A stretch of 64,000 nucleotides of DNA from Pseudonocardia sp. MH-G8 (GCF_002262885.1 NZ_NKYF01000009.1:62001-126000), one strand, 5' to 3'; positions 1 to 8,468 are shown, counted from the stretch's first letter. Numbers and translations are program-made. Notes: generated from the letters alone by a model not told the origin.

Positions 1-467
1 ACGCCGCGGGGCTGCAGGTGCGACTGCAGCCAGTCGGCGACCTGCTTGGTGAGCCGTTCCTGCACCTGGGGCCGGCGGGCGAACAGCTCGACCACCCGCG
101 CGAGCTTGGACAGCCCGAGGATCCGTTCCCCCGGCAGGTAGCCGACGTGCGCCGTGCCCAGGAACGGGAGCATGTGGTGCTCGCAGACGGACTGGACGGG
201 GATCCCGCGGGCGAGCACCAGCTCGTCGTAGTCCTCGTCGTTCGCGAACGTGGTGAGGTCGAACGAGCGCGGCGTGAGCATCTCGGCGTAGGCGCGCGCC
301 ATCCGTGCGGGGGTGTCGGCCGTCGCGTCGGAGTCGGTGGGGACCCCGAGCGCGGCCAGGAAGGCGGCCGCGGCACGCTGCGCCGCCCCGAGGTCGATCC
401 CCTCGGACGGGCCCACCACGTGCAGCGGTGGGGTGTGCGTGCGCCCGACCGGGGCGAGCGAGGTCAT
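1..467 (-). CDS. folE: GTP cyclohydrolase I, C-terminus beyond window edge
   Basis: Converts GTP to 7,8-dihydroneopterin triphosphate, the first step of folate/pterin synthesis, in the cytoplasm. About 155 residues are visible. They include the zinc-site motif CEHHMLPF (Cys95, His97, His98) and the family segment QERLTKQVADWL. The last zinc Cys and the C-terminus lie outside the window. The ATG at 467 follows GGAGGA at a good distance. The gene is read away from a divergent winged-helix regulator, and its leader lies inside the left arm of a long palindrome, so it is probably under that regulator. It is not beside other folate genes on this side, so it may be a second, specially regulated copy (inference). 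Confidence 0.95.
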   Translation of the reverse strand, partial: MTSLAPVGRTHTPPLHVVGPSEGIDLGAAQRAAAAFLAALGVPTDSDATADTPARMARAYAEMLTPRSFDLTTFANDEDYDELVLARGIPVQSVCEHHMLPFLGTAHVGYLPGERILGLSKLARVVELFARRPQVQERLTKQVADWLQSHLQPRG

Positions 468-473
468 GATGGC

Positions 474-527
474 GCATCCTCCACGTTCTAAAGGATAATA
501 TGCTTGACGTTAGAACGCGGAGGATGC
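474..527. promoter_or_regulatory. Palindromic bidirectional promoter/operator between folE and the regulator
   Basis: Two 17-base arms (474-490 and 511-527) are reverse complements with a single mismatch and surround an AT-rich 20-base spacer. The spacer holds GATAAT at 494-499 on the plus strand and TATTAT on the minus strand, both usable as -10 boxes. The folE ribosome binding site lies in the left arm. The arrangement suggests one dimeric or tetrameric regulator controlling both divergent genes. Confidence 0.6.
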
Positions 528-555
528 GTCGTCAACGGGCGGCGTCCCGGAGAAG

Positions 556-1278
556 GTGGTGGACCCGTTGGACGACTTCGTCGCGCAGGTCAGCGGCGTG
601 GGCGCGCTGGTCGAGCCTGCCCGCCGCGCGCTGTACCTCCACGTGATCGCGCAGCCGGAGCCGGTGAGCCGCGACCAGGCCGCCGCAGGCGTCGGGGTGC
701 CGCGGCACACGGCGAAGTTCCACCTGGACAAGCTGGTGGCCGACGGGTTGCTCGACGTCGAGTTCCGGCGGCTGTCCGGGCGGCGCGGCCCGGGCGCCGG
801 ACGGCCGACGAAGCTGTACCGGCGCTCGGACCGCCAGCTCGCGGTCTCGCTGCCGCCGCGGCACTACGACCTGGCCGGCCGGATCCTGGCCGGAGCGGTG
901 GACGAGTCGGCCCGGGACGGGGTGCCGGTGCGGGAGGCGGTGCAGCGCGCCGCCGCTTCGGCGGGGCGCCGGCTCGCCGGCGAGGACGTGCGGAGCCACG
1001 ATCCCTCGGCGTCATCCCTGGAAGAGGTCGTCGGGGTGCTCGCGAGCCACGGGTACGAACCTCGCGTCGAGGGCGACGCGGTCGTGCTCGCGAACTGCCC
1101 CTTCCACGCGCTGGCGCGCGAGCACACGGAGCTCGTCTGCGGGATGAACCTGCACCTCGTCGCCGCCTTGCTCGACGAGCTCGGGCGCGCGGCGTCGCTG
1201 GAAGCCGCACTGCGGCCGGCGGCAGGGCGGTGTTGCGTGGTGCTGACGGGAGCCGGCCCGAGGAAGCCCTCGCGGTGA
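556..1278 (+). CDS. Winged-helix regulator with cysteine-rich sensor domain (SufR/COG2345-like)
   Basis: A 240-residue cytoplasmic DNA-binding protein. Residues about 25-90 form an ArsR/DeoR-like winged helix (RDQAAAGVGVPRHTAKFHLDKL). The C-terminal half carries Cys181 in NCPFH, His184, Cys195 in LVCGMN and the pair Cys226-Cys227. This spacing resembles SufR-type repressors that hold an iron-sulfur cluster, so a metal or Fe-S sensor is plausible but unproven. It starts at a GTG; a second GTG follows at once, so the exact start is uncertain by one codon. It diverges from folE across a palindrome and ends at a strong hairpin repeat. The link with folE is an inference from layout. Confidence 0.75.
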   Translation: MVDPLDDFVAQVSGVGALVEPARRALYLHVIAQPEPVSRDQAAAGVGVPRHTAKFHLDKLVADGLLDVEFRRLSGRRGPGAGRPTKLYRRSDRQLAVSLPPRHYDLAGRILAGAVDESARDGVPVREAVQRAAASAGRRLAGEDVRSHDPSASSLEEVVGVLASHGYEPRVEGDAVVLANCPFHALAREHTELVCGMNLHLVAALLDELGRAASLEAALRPAAGRCCVVLTGAGPRKPSR

Positions 1279-1333
1279 GTTCAGGAAAGCCACATTCATG
1301 AACGTGGAGGGCATGAATGTGGCTTTCCTGAAC
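1279..1333. repeat. Perfect 22-bp-arm palindrome, family A copy 1 (terminator-like)
   Basis: The arms 1279-1300 and 1312-1333 are perfect reverse complements around an 11-base loop, starting at the base after the regulator stop codon and facing the convergent FAH gene. The core GTTCAGGAAAGCCAC and its complement reappear at 29741-29795. A bidirectional terminator or a REP-like dispersed repeat is likely. Confidence 0.8.
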
Positions 1334-1383
1334 CATCGTGGCGTGTGGCTTGCGAGCGACGGTCCTGGGGGGCAGCCGGAGCG

Positions 1384-2220
1384 CTAGCCCTGGATCACGG
1401 GATTGGTCAGGACCCCGACGCCGGGGATGCGGCACTCGGCCGTGTCACCGGGTCGGATGTGGGCCGCCCCCGGCGTCCCGGTGGAGAGGATGTCGCCGGG
1501 CTGCAGTGGCATCACCGCGCTGTGGAAGCTCACCAGGAACGCGGGGGAGTAGCGCATCCGCGCCACCGTGTTCGTCCGGTGCTCCTGACCGTTGAGCACG
1601 GTGCTGACCTCGAGCTCGGCGAGGTCGGGGAGCTCGGCGAGCGGCACGATCTCGGGGCCGAAGGAGAAGAAGCCGGGGAAGTTCTTCGAGCGGGTGAGGA
1701 AGCGCGGGTTGCGCTCCAGGATGTCCTCGGCGGTCTGGTCGAGCACGGCCACCACGCCGGCGACGTGGTCGAGCGCGTCGGCCTCGGACACGTTGCGGCA
1801 GTGCCGGCCGATGACCAGCGCGACCTCGGCCTCCGCGGTGGTGCGCGAGCTCTGCGGCGGCACCGGGATCGGCTCGCCGGGGCCGATCACCGTGTGGTCG
1901 CCCTTCACGAAGGAGGCGGGCTCGTCCGGGACCTGCTCGGACAGGTCCGCGGCGTGGTCGACGTAGTTCAGCCCGATGCCCCAGATCAGCCGGGGGTGGC
2001 GGTAGGGCGCCCCGAACTCGACGGACTCGCGATCGGCGAACACGCGGTCCGGGGCGTCGGCGGCGAGCTTCTCCAGCTCGGCCCACCGGCCGTCGACGAG
2101 GATCGACAGCGCGTCGCCGGAGAACCCGGGCACGAGATCGGCGACGCGGACGACCCCGCGCCGGGCGTCGACGAGTGCGGGCACCTCGGTGCCGAGGTGG
2201 CGGACGCTGGCCAGACGCAT
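1384..2220 (-). CDS. Fumarylacetoacetate hydrolase family protein
   Basis: A 278-residue FAH-fold enzyme that cleaves a C-C bond in, or decarboxylates/isomerises, a 2-oxo acid; the exact substrate is unknown. It has the GIGLNYVDHA segment (His89), the metal-binding EAEVAL motif (Glu130, Glu132) and Asp161, then a GDILSTGTPG-like end. It is the last gene of the minus-strand operon 7421-1384, 54 bases after tctA. The company of a CoA transferase, a crotonase and a carboxylate transporter suggests a last step in breakdown of an imported carboxylic acid (inference). Other possible activities include 2-hydroxyhepta-2,4-diene-1,7-dioate isomerase or oxaloacetate decarboxylase-like. Confidence 0.88.
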   Translation of the reverse strand: MRLASVRHLGTEVPALVDARRGVVRVADLVPGFSGDALSILVDGRWAELEKLAADAPDRVFADRESVEFGAPYRHPRLIWGIGLNYVDHAADLSEQVPDEPASFVKGDHTVIGPGEPIPVPPQSSRTTAEAEVALVIGRHCRNVSEADALDHVAGVVAVLDQTAEDILERNPRFLTRSKNFPGFFSFGPEIVPLAELPDLAELEVSTVLNGQEHRTNTVARMRYSPAFLVSFHSAVMPLQPGDILSTGTPGAAHIRPGDTAECRIPGVGVLTNPVIQG

Positions 2221-2274
2221 GGATGATCCTCCCGGGGAGCGTGCTCGGTGGACGAACGGACCGATCGTAGGAAC

Positions 2275-3810
2275 CTATGGGACCAGGGTGCCGTTCGTAC
2301 GGTTGCGGGCGGCGACCGCGCGGCGCAGGCGCGGCAGGACGAGGGGGACCAGCAGGAGCACTGCGATCACGACGAGCAGGACGAGGCTCGTGGTGCGCTG
2401 CAGGAAGATCGACGGGTCGCCGCCCGAGATGATCATCGTCTGGCGCAGCGTCTCCTCGGCCAGCGGCCCGAGCACCAGCGCGATCACCAGCGCCGCGGGG
2501 GACATGCCGAACCTCCGCATGAAGAACCCGAGCACGCCGCAGGCCAGCATGATCCCGACCTCGACGATGCTGCCGTTGACCGTGTAGGTGCCGGCGACGC
2601 AGAGCGCGATGATGATCGGCGCGAGCACCCGGAACGGCACGCGCGCGATCGAGGCGAAGACCGGGATGCAGAACAGGTTGACCAGCAGCAGCATCACGTT
2701 GCCCAGGTACATGCTCGCGATGAGACCCCAGGCGAACTCGGGGTTCTGCTCCATCAGCAGCGGCCCCGGCTGCAGGCCCCACATGAGGAACCCGCCCATC
2801 AGCACGGCGGTGGACGCCGAGCCGGGGATGCCGAGCGTCAGCAGCGGCACCATCGCGCCCGCCGACGCACCGTTGTTGGCGGCCTCGGGTCCGGCGAGCC
2901 CGGCCATCGCGCCCTTCCCGAAGCGCTCCGGTGTGCGCGAGAGCGACTTCTCGAGGTTGTAGGACATCAGCGACGCCACCGTGGCCCCGGCGCCGGGCGC
3001 GGTGCCGACGAGGAACCCGAGGAACGAGCCGCGCACGATCGGGCCGCGTGACTCGCGGTAGTCCTCCCGGTTCGGCCAGAACCCGCGGGCGCGCCTGCTG
3101 ACGTGCACGTAGCCGAGGCGTTCCAGGTGCCCGCCGCGCCACAGCGTGTGCAGGATCTCGCCGATGCCGAACAGGCCGATGGCCACCGGGATGAAGTCGA
3201 TGCCGTTGATCAGCTCCGTCGAGCCGAACGTGTAGCGCTGCTCGCCACCGCCGACGTCGACACCGACCGTGGCCAGGCCGAACCCGATCAACGCGGACAG
3301 CGCCCCGAGCAGCCGGTGGCGCCCGATGACCACGATCAGCGTGAGGAGCCCGGCGACCACCACCAGGAACAGCTCGGGCGGCCCGAAGCTCGCGGCGACG
3401 GCGGCGGTGGCCGGCGCGGCCACGCTGATCAGGACGGCGCCGATCGTGCCGGCGACGAACGAGGCGACGGCCGCCATCACCAGCGCGGGCCCCGCCCGGC
3501 CCTTGCGGGCCAGCGGATAGCCGTCGAAGGTGCTGGCCACGGTGGCCGACTCGCCCGGTGTGTTGATCAGGACGGAAGTGATCGTGCCGCCGTACATCGC
3601 GCCGTAGTAGACGGCGGCCAGCATGATGATCGCGCCGGTGGGCTCGAGGGCGAAGGTCAGCGGCAGCAGGATCGCGAGGCCGGCCGACGGGCCGAGCCCC
3701 GGCATGACGCCGACGACCATCCCGAGCAGCACGCCCGCGCCCAGCAGCAGCACGTTCTGCACGGTGAGCAGGGCCAGGATGCCCTGGCCGAGGTCCGCGA
3801 AGACGTCCAC
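2275..3810 (-). CDS. tctA: Tripartite tricarboxylate transporter, large permease TctA
   Basis: A 511-residue integral membrane protein, the large channel subunit of a TTT carboxylate importer. It shows the family glycine motifs GVMPGLGPSAG (near residue 33) and YYGAMYGGTITS (near residue 67), about ten to twelve hydrophobic segments, and the usual length of about 500. It follows tctB by 13 bases and belongs with TctB and TctC upstream. A carboxylate captured by TctC outside the cell would pass through TctA/TctB driven by the ion gradient. Substrate cannot be read from sequence. Confidence 0.95.
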   Translation of the reverse strand: MDVFADLGQGILALLTVQNVLLLGAGVLLGMVVGVMPGLGPSAGLAILLPLTFALEPTGAIIMLAAVYYGAMYGGTITSVLINTPGESATVASTFDGYPLARKGRAGPALVMAAVASFVAGTIGAVLISVAAPATAAVAASFGPPELFLVVVAGLLTLIVVIGRHRLLGALSALIGFGLATVGVDVGGGEQRYTFGSTELINGIDFIPVAIGLFGIGEILHTLWRGGHLERLGYVHVSRRARGFWPNREDYRESRGPIVRGSFLGFLVGTAPGAGATVASLMSYNLEKSLSRTPERFGKGAMAGLAGPEAANNGASAGAMVPLLTLGIPGSASTAVLMGGFLMWGLQPGPLLMEQNPEFAWGLIASMYLGNVMLLLVNLFCIPVFASIARVPFRVLAPIIIALCVAGTYTVNGSIVEVGIMLACGVLGFFMRRFGMSPAALVIALVLGPLAEETLRQTMIISGGDPSIFLQRTTSLVLLVVIAVLLLVPLVLPRLRRAVAARNRTNGTLVP

Positions 3811-3823
3811 GGTCGCCTCCTCG

Positions 3824-4357
3824 TCAGGGCAGCGGCAGGACGCCCGCGGGCAGCCCGGCGCCGAGCGCGGTCTCGAACAGCAGGTACAGCCCCAGCGCCA
3901 GACCGACGCTGACGAGCGTGTTCAGCACCGGACGCGGCCGGTTGAGCAGCCACAGGCAGCCGAACAGGAACAGCGCGCAGGCGAGCACCGCGCCCAGGGC
4001 CACGAACGTCGCGGCGAAGGCGGCGCTCGCGCCCACGACGATCGCCATCGTGCGCGGGTGGCGTCCGAGGTCGGCCTCGCCCGCCTCCTCGCCGTCGGCG
4101 TCGAGGTCGTCCTCGGCGGCCTGCGGGGAGCGCAGGCTCTGCACCAGCGCGACGAGCGTGAGCACCACGCCGAGCACGCCGATCACCCGGGGGAAGAACC
4201 CGGGCCCGATCCGGCCCGCCGCCGTGCGCCACTCCATGCCCAACGCGAGCTGCAGGTAGGCCGCCACCAGCACGAGCAGCAGGCCGAAGAAGACGGTGCG
4301 CGAGTCGATGCGGCCTCGGACCGCCGGGCGGGCGCGTTCGGCCTCCGCTGCGGTCAC
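3824..4357 (-). CDS. tctB: Tripartite tricarboxylate transporter, small membrane subunit TctB
   Basis: A 177-residue protein with four hydrophobic segments (RTVFFGLLLVLVAAYLQLAL; RVIGVLGVVLTLVALVQSL; AIVVGASAAFAATFVALGAV; NTLVSVGLALGLYLLFE) separated by an acidic loop, typical of TctB. The GTG start at 4357 overlaps the tctC stop in a GTGA arrangement, implying translational coupling. Its stop is 13 bases before tctA. TctB is the small membrane partner of TctA. The family is poorly conserved, so the call rests on size, topology and position. Confidence 0.9.
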   Translation of the reverse strand: MTAAEAERARPAVRGRIDSRTVFFGLLLVLVAAYLQLALGMEWRTAAGRIGPGFFPRVIGVLGVVLTLVALVQSLRSPQAAEDDLDADGEEAGEADLGRHPRTMAIVVGASAAFAATFVALGAVLACALFLFGCLWLLNRPRPVLNTLVSVGLALGLYLLFETALGAGLPAGVLPLP

Positions 4358-5343
4358 AGCGCCCCCTGCTCGGTGAGGATGCGCCGGAACTCGCCCTGCG
4401 TCTGGTCCAGGTAGGCGGTGAAGTCCGGACCCCAGCGCACGTCGACCGACAGGTGGTTCTCCGCGACGTAGGCCTGCCATTCCGGGGTTTCCACGACCTG
4501 CTGCATCGTCGCGATCCACCACTGCTGGGCGTACTCGGGCGCGCCCGGCGGGAGGATCAGCCCGCGCGGCATCGAGGGGATCCCCGTGAAGCCGAGGCTC
4601 GCGTCCGTGGGAACGTCGGGCAGCTCGGGCAACGGTTGCTCGGCCGTGCTGAGCAGGGCCCGCAGCTGGCCGGCCTGCACCTGGCCGAGCACCGTGCCCG
4701 GGTTGGAGACGGCGGCGTCGAGCGCGCCGGACAGCAGCGCCGTCTGCATCTGCCCCTCGTCGTTGAAGGGCACGTACTCGATGGGGTAGCCGGCCTTCTC
4801 GGCGAGCATGGAGTGCACGATGAAGTCGACGTTGACGGTGCCGATGCCGCCGACCACGGCACCGCCCTTCGCCTTCGCGAACTCCACCCAGCCCGCCCAG
4901 TCGGTGACCGGGCTCGTGCCCGGGAGCAGGAACAGCGCGTCGTCGGTGGCGAAGAGCCCGACCGGCGTGAAGTCCTGCGGCTGCCAGCCGGTGTCGGCCT
5001 GCAGCGGGGTGGTGATGAACGAGCCCGACGTCGTGGAGATGGCGTAGCCGCTGCCCTCCTCGGCGAAGACGTGGCCCCACCCGGTGGAGCCGCTGCCGCC
5101 TTCCCGGTTCTCGACGACGATGTCGTGCGGGTAGAGCTGGTGGCCCTGCAGGATCTCGACGATCTTGCGAGCCATGATGTCGTTGCCGCCGCCCGGGCCG
5201 AAGGCGATGGTCCACTCCAGCTCCTGGGACGGGTACTGCTCCGGCGGCTCGTCGGTCGCGCCGCCCGAGCAGGCGGTGACCGCTGCGGCCACGACGGCCG
5301 CCGCCGCGAGGGCGCAGGCCCTCCTGAGGATCGCGCTGGACAT
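4354..5343 (-). CDS. tctC: Tripartite tricarboxylate transporter substrate-binding lipoprotein TctC
   Basis: A 329-residue periplasmic-type binding protein, anchored outside the membrane as a lipoprotein. The first 24 residues form a signal peptide ending in lipobox AVTAC, so Cys25 would be lipidated. The body has Bug/TctC features such as FGPGGGNDIMARKI and ENREGGSGSTGW. Bug proteins bind carboxylates through main-chain contacts, so the ligand cannot be predicted. It is read 76 bases after the crotonase gene and overlaps tctB by four bases. Confidence 0.93.
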   Translation of the reverse strand: MSSAILRRACALAAAAVVAAAVTACSGGATDEPPEQYPSQELEWTIAFGPGGGNDIMARKIVEILQGHQLYPHDIVVENREGGSGSTGWGHVFAEEGSGYAISTTSGSFITTPLQADTGWQPQDFTPVGLFATDDALFLLPGTSPVTDWAGWVEFAKAKGGAVVGGIGTVNVDFIVHSMLAEKAGYPIEYVPFNDEGQMQTALLSGALDAAVSNPGTVLGQVQAGQLRALLSTAEQPLPELPDVPTDASLGFTGIPSMPRGLILPPGAPEYAQQWWIATMQQVVETPEWQAYVAENHLSVDVRWGPDFTAYLDQTQGEFRRILTEQGAL

Positions 5344-5419
5344 ACCGTGCCTCCCTTCCCCGGCGGCGTTGCCGGGTCCGTGCGGGGCAGTTCAGGACGT
5401 GCGGTTCAGGACGGGCGGA

Positions 5420-6202
5420 TCATGACCAGGTGAATCGCGGCGGGCGCTTCTCGAGGAACGCGCGCACGCCCTCCGCGTAGTCGGGGGTGTCGAAGGAGGA
5501 GTTGCGGATGCGCCGCGTCTCGTCGTCGTCGGTGAGCTGGCCGGCCACGACGCGGCGGACCATCTCCTTGCCGCCCCGCACGCTGTACTGCGCGCGCGTG
5601 CCCACCAGCTCGGCGAACCCGTAGGTGTGCTCGGCGAGCTCGTCGGTGGGCAGCACCTCGTCGAACAGTCCGAGCGCGCACGCCCGTTCGGCCGGGATCT
5701 GCTGGCCGGAGACGAGGATCCAGGTGGCCCGCGACGGGCCGACGAGGTCGACGACGCGCCTGGTGGACTCCAGGCTGTAGACGAGCCCGAGCTTGGACGG
5801 GGTGATCGCGAAGCGCGCCCGCTCGTCGGCGAAGCGCAGGTCGCAGGCCAGGGCGAGGCCTGCGCCGCCGCCGATGCAGTAGCCGTGCACCATCGCGACC
5901 GTCGGCTTGGTCATTGCGGCGAGCGCGCGCTCGGCCGCGGCGACGTGCTCGTTGTAGCCGCGGGCGCGCTCGGCGTCGCCGCGTTCGCGCTCGAACTCGC
6001 TGATGTCGGCACCGGAGGCGAACGCCTTCTGCCCGGCCCCGCGCAGCACGACGACCTTCACGCCGGGGTCGGCGCCCAGCCCGCCGAGGACGTCGGGGAG
6101 CGACCGGTACATGTCGATGGTGATCGCGTTGTGGCTCTGCGGCCGGTTCAGCACGACGGTGGCCACCGCGCCGACGCGCTCCACCACGATCTGGTCGGAC
6201 AC
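5420..6202 (-). CDS. Crotonase-superfamily acyl-CoA enzyme lacking both hydratase glutamates
   Basis: A 260-residue crotonase-fold protein. The oxyanion-hole segments are present (KAFASGADISEF and CIGGGAGLALACD). When I align it by hand to rat enoyl-CoA hydratase, the two catalytic glutamates (144 and 164) fall on Gly and Pro (GGGAGLA and RFAITPSKLG). The TPSKLGLVYS stretch resembles methylmalonyl-CoA decarboxylase, including its Tyr, but that enzyme's His66 is Ala here. So it is probably not a simple hydratase; decarboxylation, isomerisation or another CoA reaction is possible. It lies four bases after the CoA transferase gene, which should make its CoA thioester substrate. Confidence 0.85.
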   Translation of the reverse strand: MSDQIVVERVGAVATVVLNRPQSHNAITIDMYRSLPDVLGGLGADPGVKVVVLRGAGQKAFASGADISEFERERGDAERARGYNEHVAAAERALAAMTKPTVAMVHGYCIGGGAGLALACDLRFADERARFAITPSKLGLVYSLESTRRVVDLVGPSRATWILVSGQQIPAERACALGLFDEVLPTDELAEHTYGFAELVGTRAQYSVRGGKEMVRRVVAGQLTDDDETRRIRNSSFDTPDYAEGVRAFLEKRPPRFTWS

Positions 6203-6206
6203 CGCT

Positions 6207-7421
6207 TCAGCCCCTTTCGTGGTCGGGATGGGCGTCGTAGGCGACGCCGCCGGCGAACAGCTGCGCCAGCTCCGCGTCGTCGACGCCGGACTCGCGCAGC
6301 AGCTGCGCGGTGTGCTGGCCCAGCCACGGCGCGGGGGAGCGGACGCGCTGGTCGAGCCCGGAGAACTTCGTGGGTGGTGCGATCGTGCGCATGGCCCCGA
6401 TCAGCGGGTGTTCCAGGTCGACGACCATCTCCCGCGCGAGGATGTGGTGGTCGGCGAGGGCCTCGTCGTAGGTGAGGACCGGGCCGCCGGGGACGCCGGC
6501 CCGGTCCAGCAGCTTGATCCACTCGTGGGTGCCGCGGGTGGTGGTGAGGCGTTCGATCTCCACCTCGAGCTCGTCGATGTGCTCCATCCGGTCCGGCAGC
6601 GTGGCGAAGCGGGGATCGGTGAGCCACTCCGGGCGGTCCAGCACGCCGGTGACGAACCGCGTCCAGAGCCGGTCGTTGTTGGCGCCGACCGTGACGTAGC
6701 CGTCGGCGGTGCGGTAGGCCTGGTAGGGCGTCGAGCGCCGGTGCCGCGTGCCGGTGGGCTGGGGCACCTCGCCCGCGCCGAAGTAGGCACCCGACTCCCA
6801 GACCGTCCAGGCGAGCCCGGCGTCGACGAGGGAGATGTCCATGTACTGGCCCTCGCCGGTGCGGGAGCGCTGGATCTGCGCGGCGAGGATCGAGTAGATC
6901 GCGGTGGCGCCGGCCGCGATGTCGTTGATGGCGATGCCGACCTTCGCCGGGCGCCCGCCCGGCTCTCCGGTCATCCGCATGAGGCCCACGGCGCCCTGGG
7001 CCATGATGTCGAACCCCGGGCGGTCCCGGTACGGGCCGGTCTGGCCGAAGCCGCTGATCGCGCAGTACAGGACATCGGGCCGCACGGCGCGCACGGCCTC
7101 GTAGTCGATGCCGAGCCGGGCCACGACTCCCGGCCGGAAGTTCTCGATCACGAGGTCGGCCTCGCGGGCGAGGTGCAGGAACAGCTCGCGGCCGCGGTCG
7201 GTCTTGAGGTCCAGCGAGATGCTGCGCTTGCTGCGGTTGGGCATCGCGAACGGGTAGCTCTCCCCGTTGACCTTCGGTGCGAGCCGGCGCGAGTCGTCGC
7301 CGGTGTGCGGCTGCTCGACCTTGATCACGTCGGCGCCCAGTTCGGCCAGCACCATCGTGGCGTAGGGCCCGGAGAGGAAGCGGGTGAGATCGAGGACGCG
7401 GAAGCCGTCGAGAGGGAGCAT
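6207..7421 (-). CDS. CaiB/BaiF class III CoA transferase (module 1)
   Basis: A 404-residue cytoplasmic enzyme moving CoA from a donor such as succinyl-CoA to a carboxylic acid. It shows the family start LDGFRVLDLTRFLSGPYATM, the segment VIENFRPGV and the catalytic aspartate Asp167 in INDIAAG. It is the first gene of a six-gene operon. Its ATG lies just downstream of a palindrome that also fronts a divergent IclR regulator. The transporter in the same operon would supply the acid, this enzyme would activate it, and the crotonase would act next (inference). Confidence 0.93.
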   Translation of the reverse strand: MLPLDGFRVLDLTRFLSGPYATMVLAELGADVIKVEQPHTGDDSRRLAPKVNGESYPFAMPNRSKRSISLDLKTDRGRELFLHLAREADLVIENFRPGVVARLGIDYEAVRAVRPDVLYCAISGFGQTGPYRDRPGFDIMAQGAVGLMRMTGEPGGRPAKVGIAINDIAAGATAIYSILAAQIQRSRTGEGQYMDISLVDAGLAWTVWESGAYFGAGEVPQPTGTRHRRSTPYQAYRTADGYVTVGANNDRLWTRFVTGVLDRPEWLTDPRFATLPDRMEHIDELEVEIERLTTTRGTHEWIKLLDRAGVPGGPVLTYDEALADHHILAREMVVDLEHPLIGAMRTIAPPTKFSGLDQRVRSPAPWLGQHTAQLLRESGVDDAELAQLFAGGVAYDAHPDHERG

Positions 7422-7429
7422 CGCCTACC

Positions 7430-7466
7430 TTCCCGTGATACGGGATAACATCCCGTTGACCGGGAA
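7430..7466. promoter_or_regulatory. IclR-type operator between the CoA-transferase operon and iclR
   Basis: Two 17-base arms (7430-7446 and 7450-7466) match as an inverted repeat at 13 of 17 positions around a 3-base centre. Each arm is itself built from TTCCCG/CGGGA half-sites. It lies midway between the divergent start codons, as expected for an IclR regulator acting on itself and on the catabolic operon. Confidence 0.65.
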
Positions 7467-7505
7467 GATTAGGATCCGATGTGACGCAGGTCAAGGGAAC
7501 GAGAG

Positions 7506-8360
7506 ATGTCGATCACACACGAAACGGGCGCCCGCACCGGGGTGCAGGCGGTCGACCGCGCGGTGGCGATCCTGCGCTGCTTCGATGCGCGGCGCCCTGA
7601 CCTGGGGATAAGTGAGATCGCGCGGATGACCGGGCTGTCCACCAGCACCACCCACCGGCTGCTGGTGGCGATGCAGACCAACCGGCTCGTGCGGCAGACC
7701 GCCGACCGGCGCTACGGGCTCGGGCCCTTGCTGGTCCAGCTCGCGCGCAGCGGTGCGGTGCCCACCACGCTGCGCGACGCCGCCCTGCCGCTGATGCACG
7801 CCCTGCGCGACGAGATCGACGAGACGGTGGCCGTGCACGAGCTGCTGCCCAGCGGCGAGCGCGTCGTCCTCGACCAGGTGGAGAGCCGGCAGGTCCTGCG
7901 CCGCACCTACACCGACATCGGCGTGCCCATCGAGCTCCCGCTCGGTGCGCCGGGCAAGGCGATCCTCGCCCTGCTCCCGGTGGAGCGGCAGGAGTGGTGG
8001 CTGAGCCGACCGGTCACTCCGGTGGCTCCCGGCACCGTCACCGACCCCGGCGAGCTGCGCGCGCAGCTCGCCGTCATCCGGGCGCGCGGGTTCAGCGAGT
8101 CGCGCGCCGAACGCGTCGTGGGCATCCGCGCCGCGGCCGCGCCGCTGTTCGACCACACCGGCCGCGTGGTCGGGGCGTTGGGCACCTCCGTACCCGACGT
8201 GCGGATGGACGACCGGCGCGCCGCCCAGCTCGGCGAGCGCCTCCGCGAGGTGGCGTGGGAGGTGTCGGAGACGCTGGGCGCCACCGCCGAGGCCGTCGCG
8301 CGGACGGTGGAGGCGGCCCGCCGGCCGGGCGAGGCCGTGTCCGGGCAGCCGCCCGCCTGA
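7506..8360 (+). CDS. IclR family transcriptional regulator (module 1)
   Basis: A 284-residue regulator. An N-terminal winged helix (residues about 15-75, ISEIARMTGLSTSTTHRLLVAM) is followed by an IclR effector-binding domain (LPLGAPGKAILALL; GFSESRAERVVGIRAAAAPLF). A purine-rich AACGAGAG precedes the ATG. It is divergent from the CoA-transferase/TTT operon, with an operator-like palindrome between them, so it most likely controls uptake and breakdown of that operon's acid. The effector is unknown; the substrate or its CoA ester is the usual choice in this family. Confidence 0.93.
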   Translation: MSITHETGARTGVQAVDRAVAILRCFDARRPDLGISEIARMTGLSTSTTHRLLVAMQTNRLVRQTADRRYGLGPLLVQLARSGAVPTTLRDAALPLMHALRDEIDETVAVHELLPSGERVVLDQVESRQVLRRTYTDIGVPIELPLGAPGKAILALLPVERQEWWLSRPVTPVAPGTVTDPGELRAQLAVIRARGFSESRAERVVGIRAAAAPLFDHTGRVVGALGTSVPDVRMDDRRAAQLGERLREVAWEVSETLGATAEAVARTVEAARRPGEAVSGQPPA

Positions 8361-8403
8361 CGGCCCCGAGGCTCCATCCGCCGTTCACGCACCGATTGCT
8401 GCG

Positions 8404-8433
8404 CTCCCACACCGACTGCAGTCGGTGTGGGAG
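8404..8433. repeat. Perfect 30-bp palindrome, family B copy 1
   Basis: All 30 bases are self-complementary, with the 14-base centre ACCGACTGCAGTCGGT. Looser CACCGA and TCGGTGTG blocks flank it to form a nested structure. It lies 43 bases after iclR. The 22-base core is identical to that at 32663-32704, so this is a dispersed family and not a private terminator. Confidence 0.8.
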
Positions 8434-8468
8434 CCCCACTTTCGGTGTGTCAGTCGCCGACGTCGATG

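Noticed and set aside
524..555. ATG at 524 behind GGAGG as start of the winged-helix regulator
   Set aside because: It is out of frame with the regulator; the frame it opens runs as an Arg/Trp-rich shadow. The GGAGGATG there is explained by the palindrome mirroring the folE leader.
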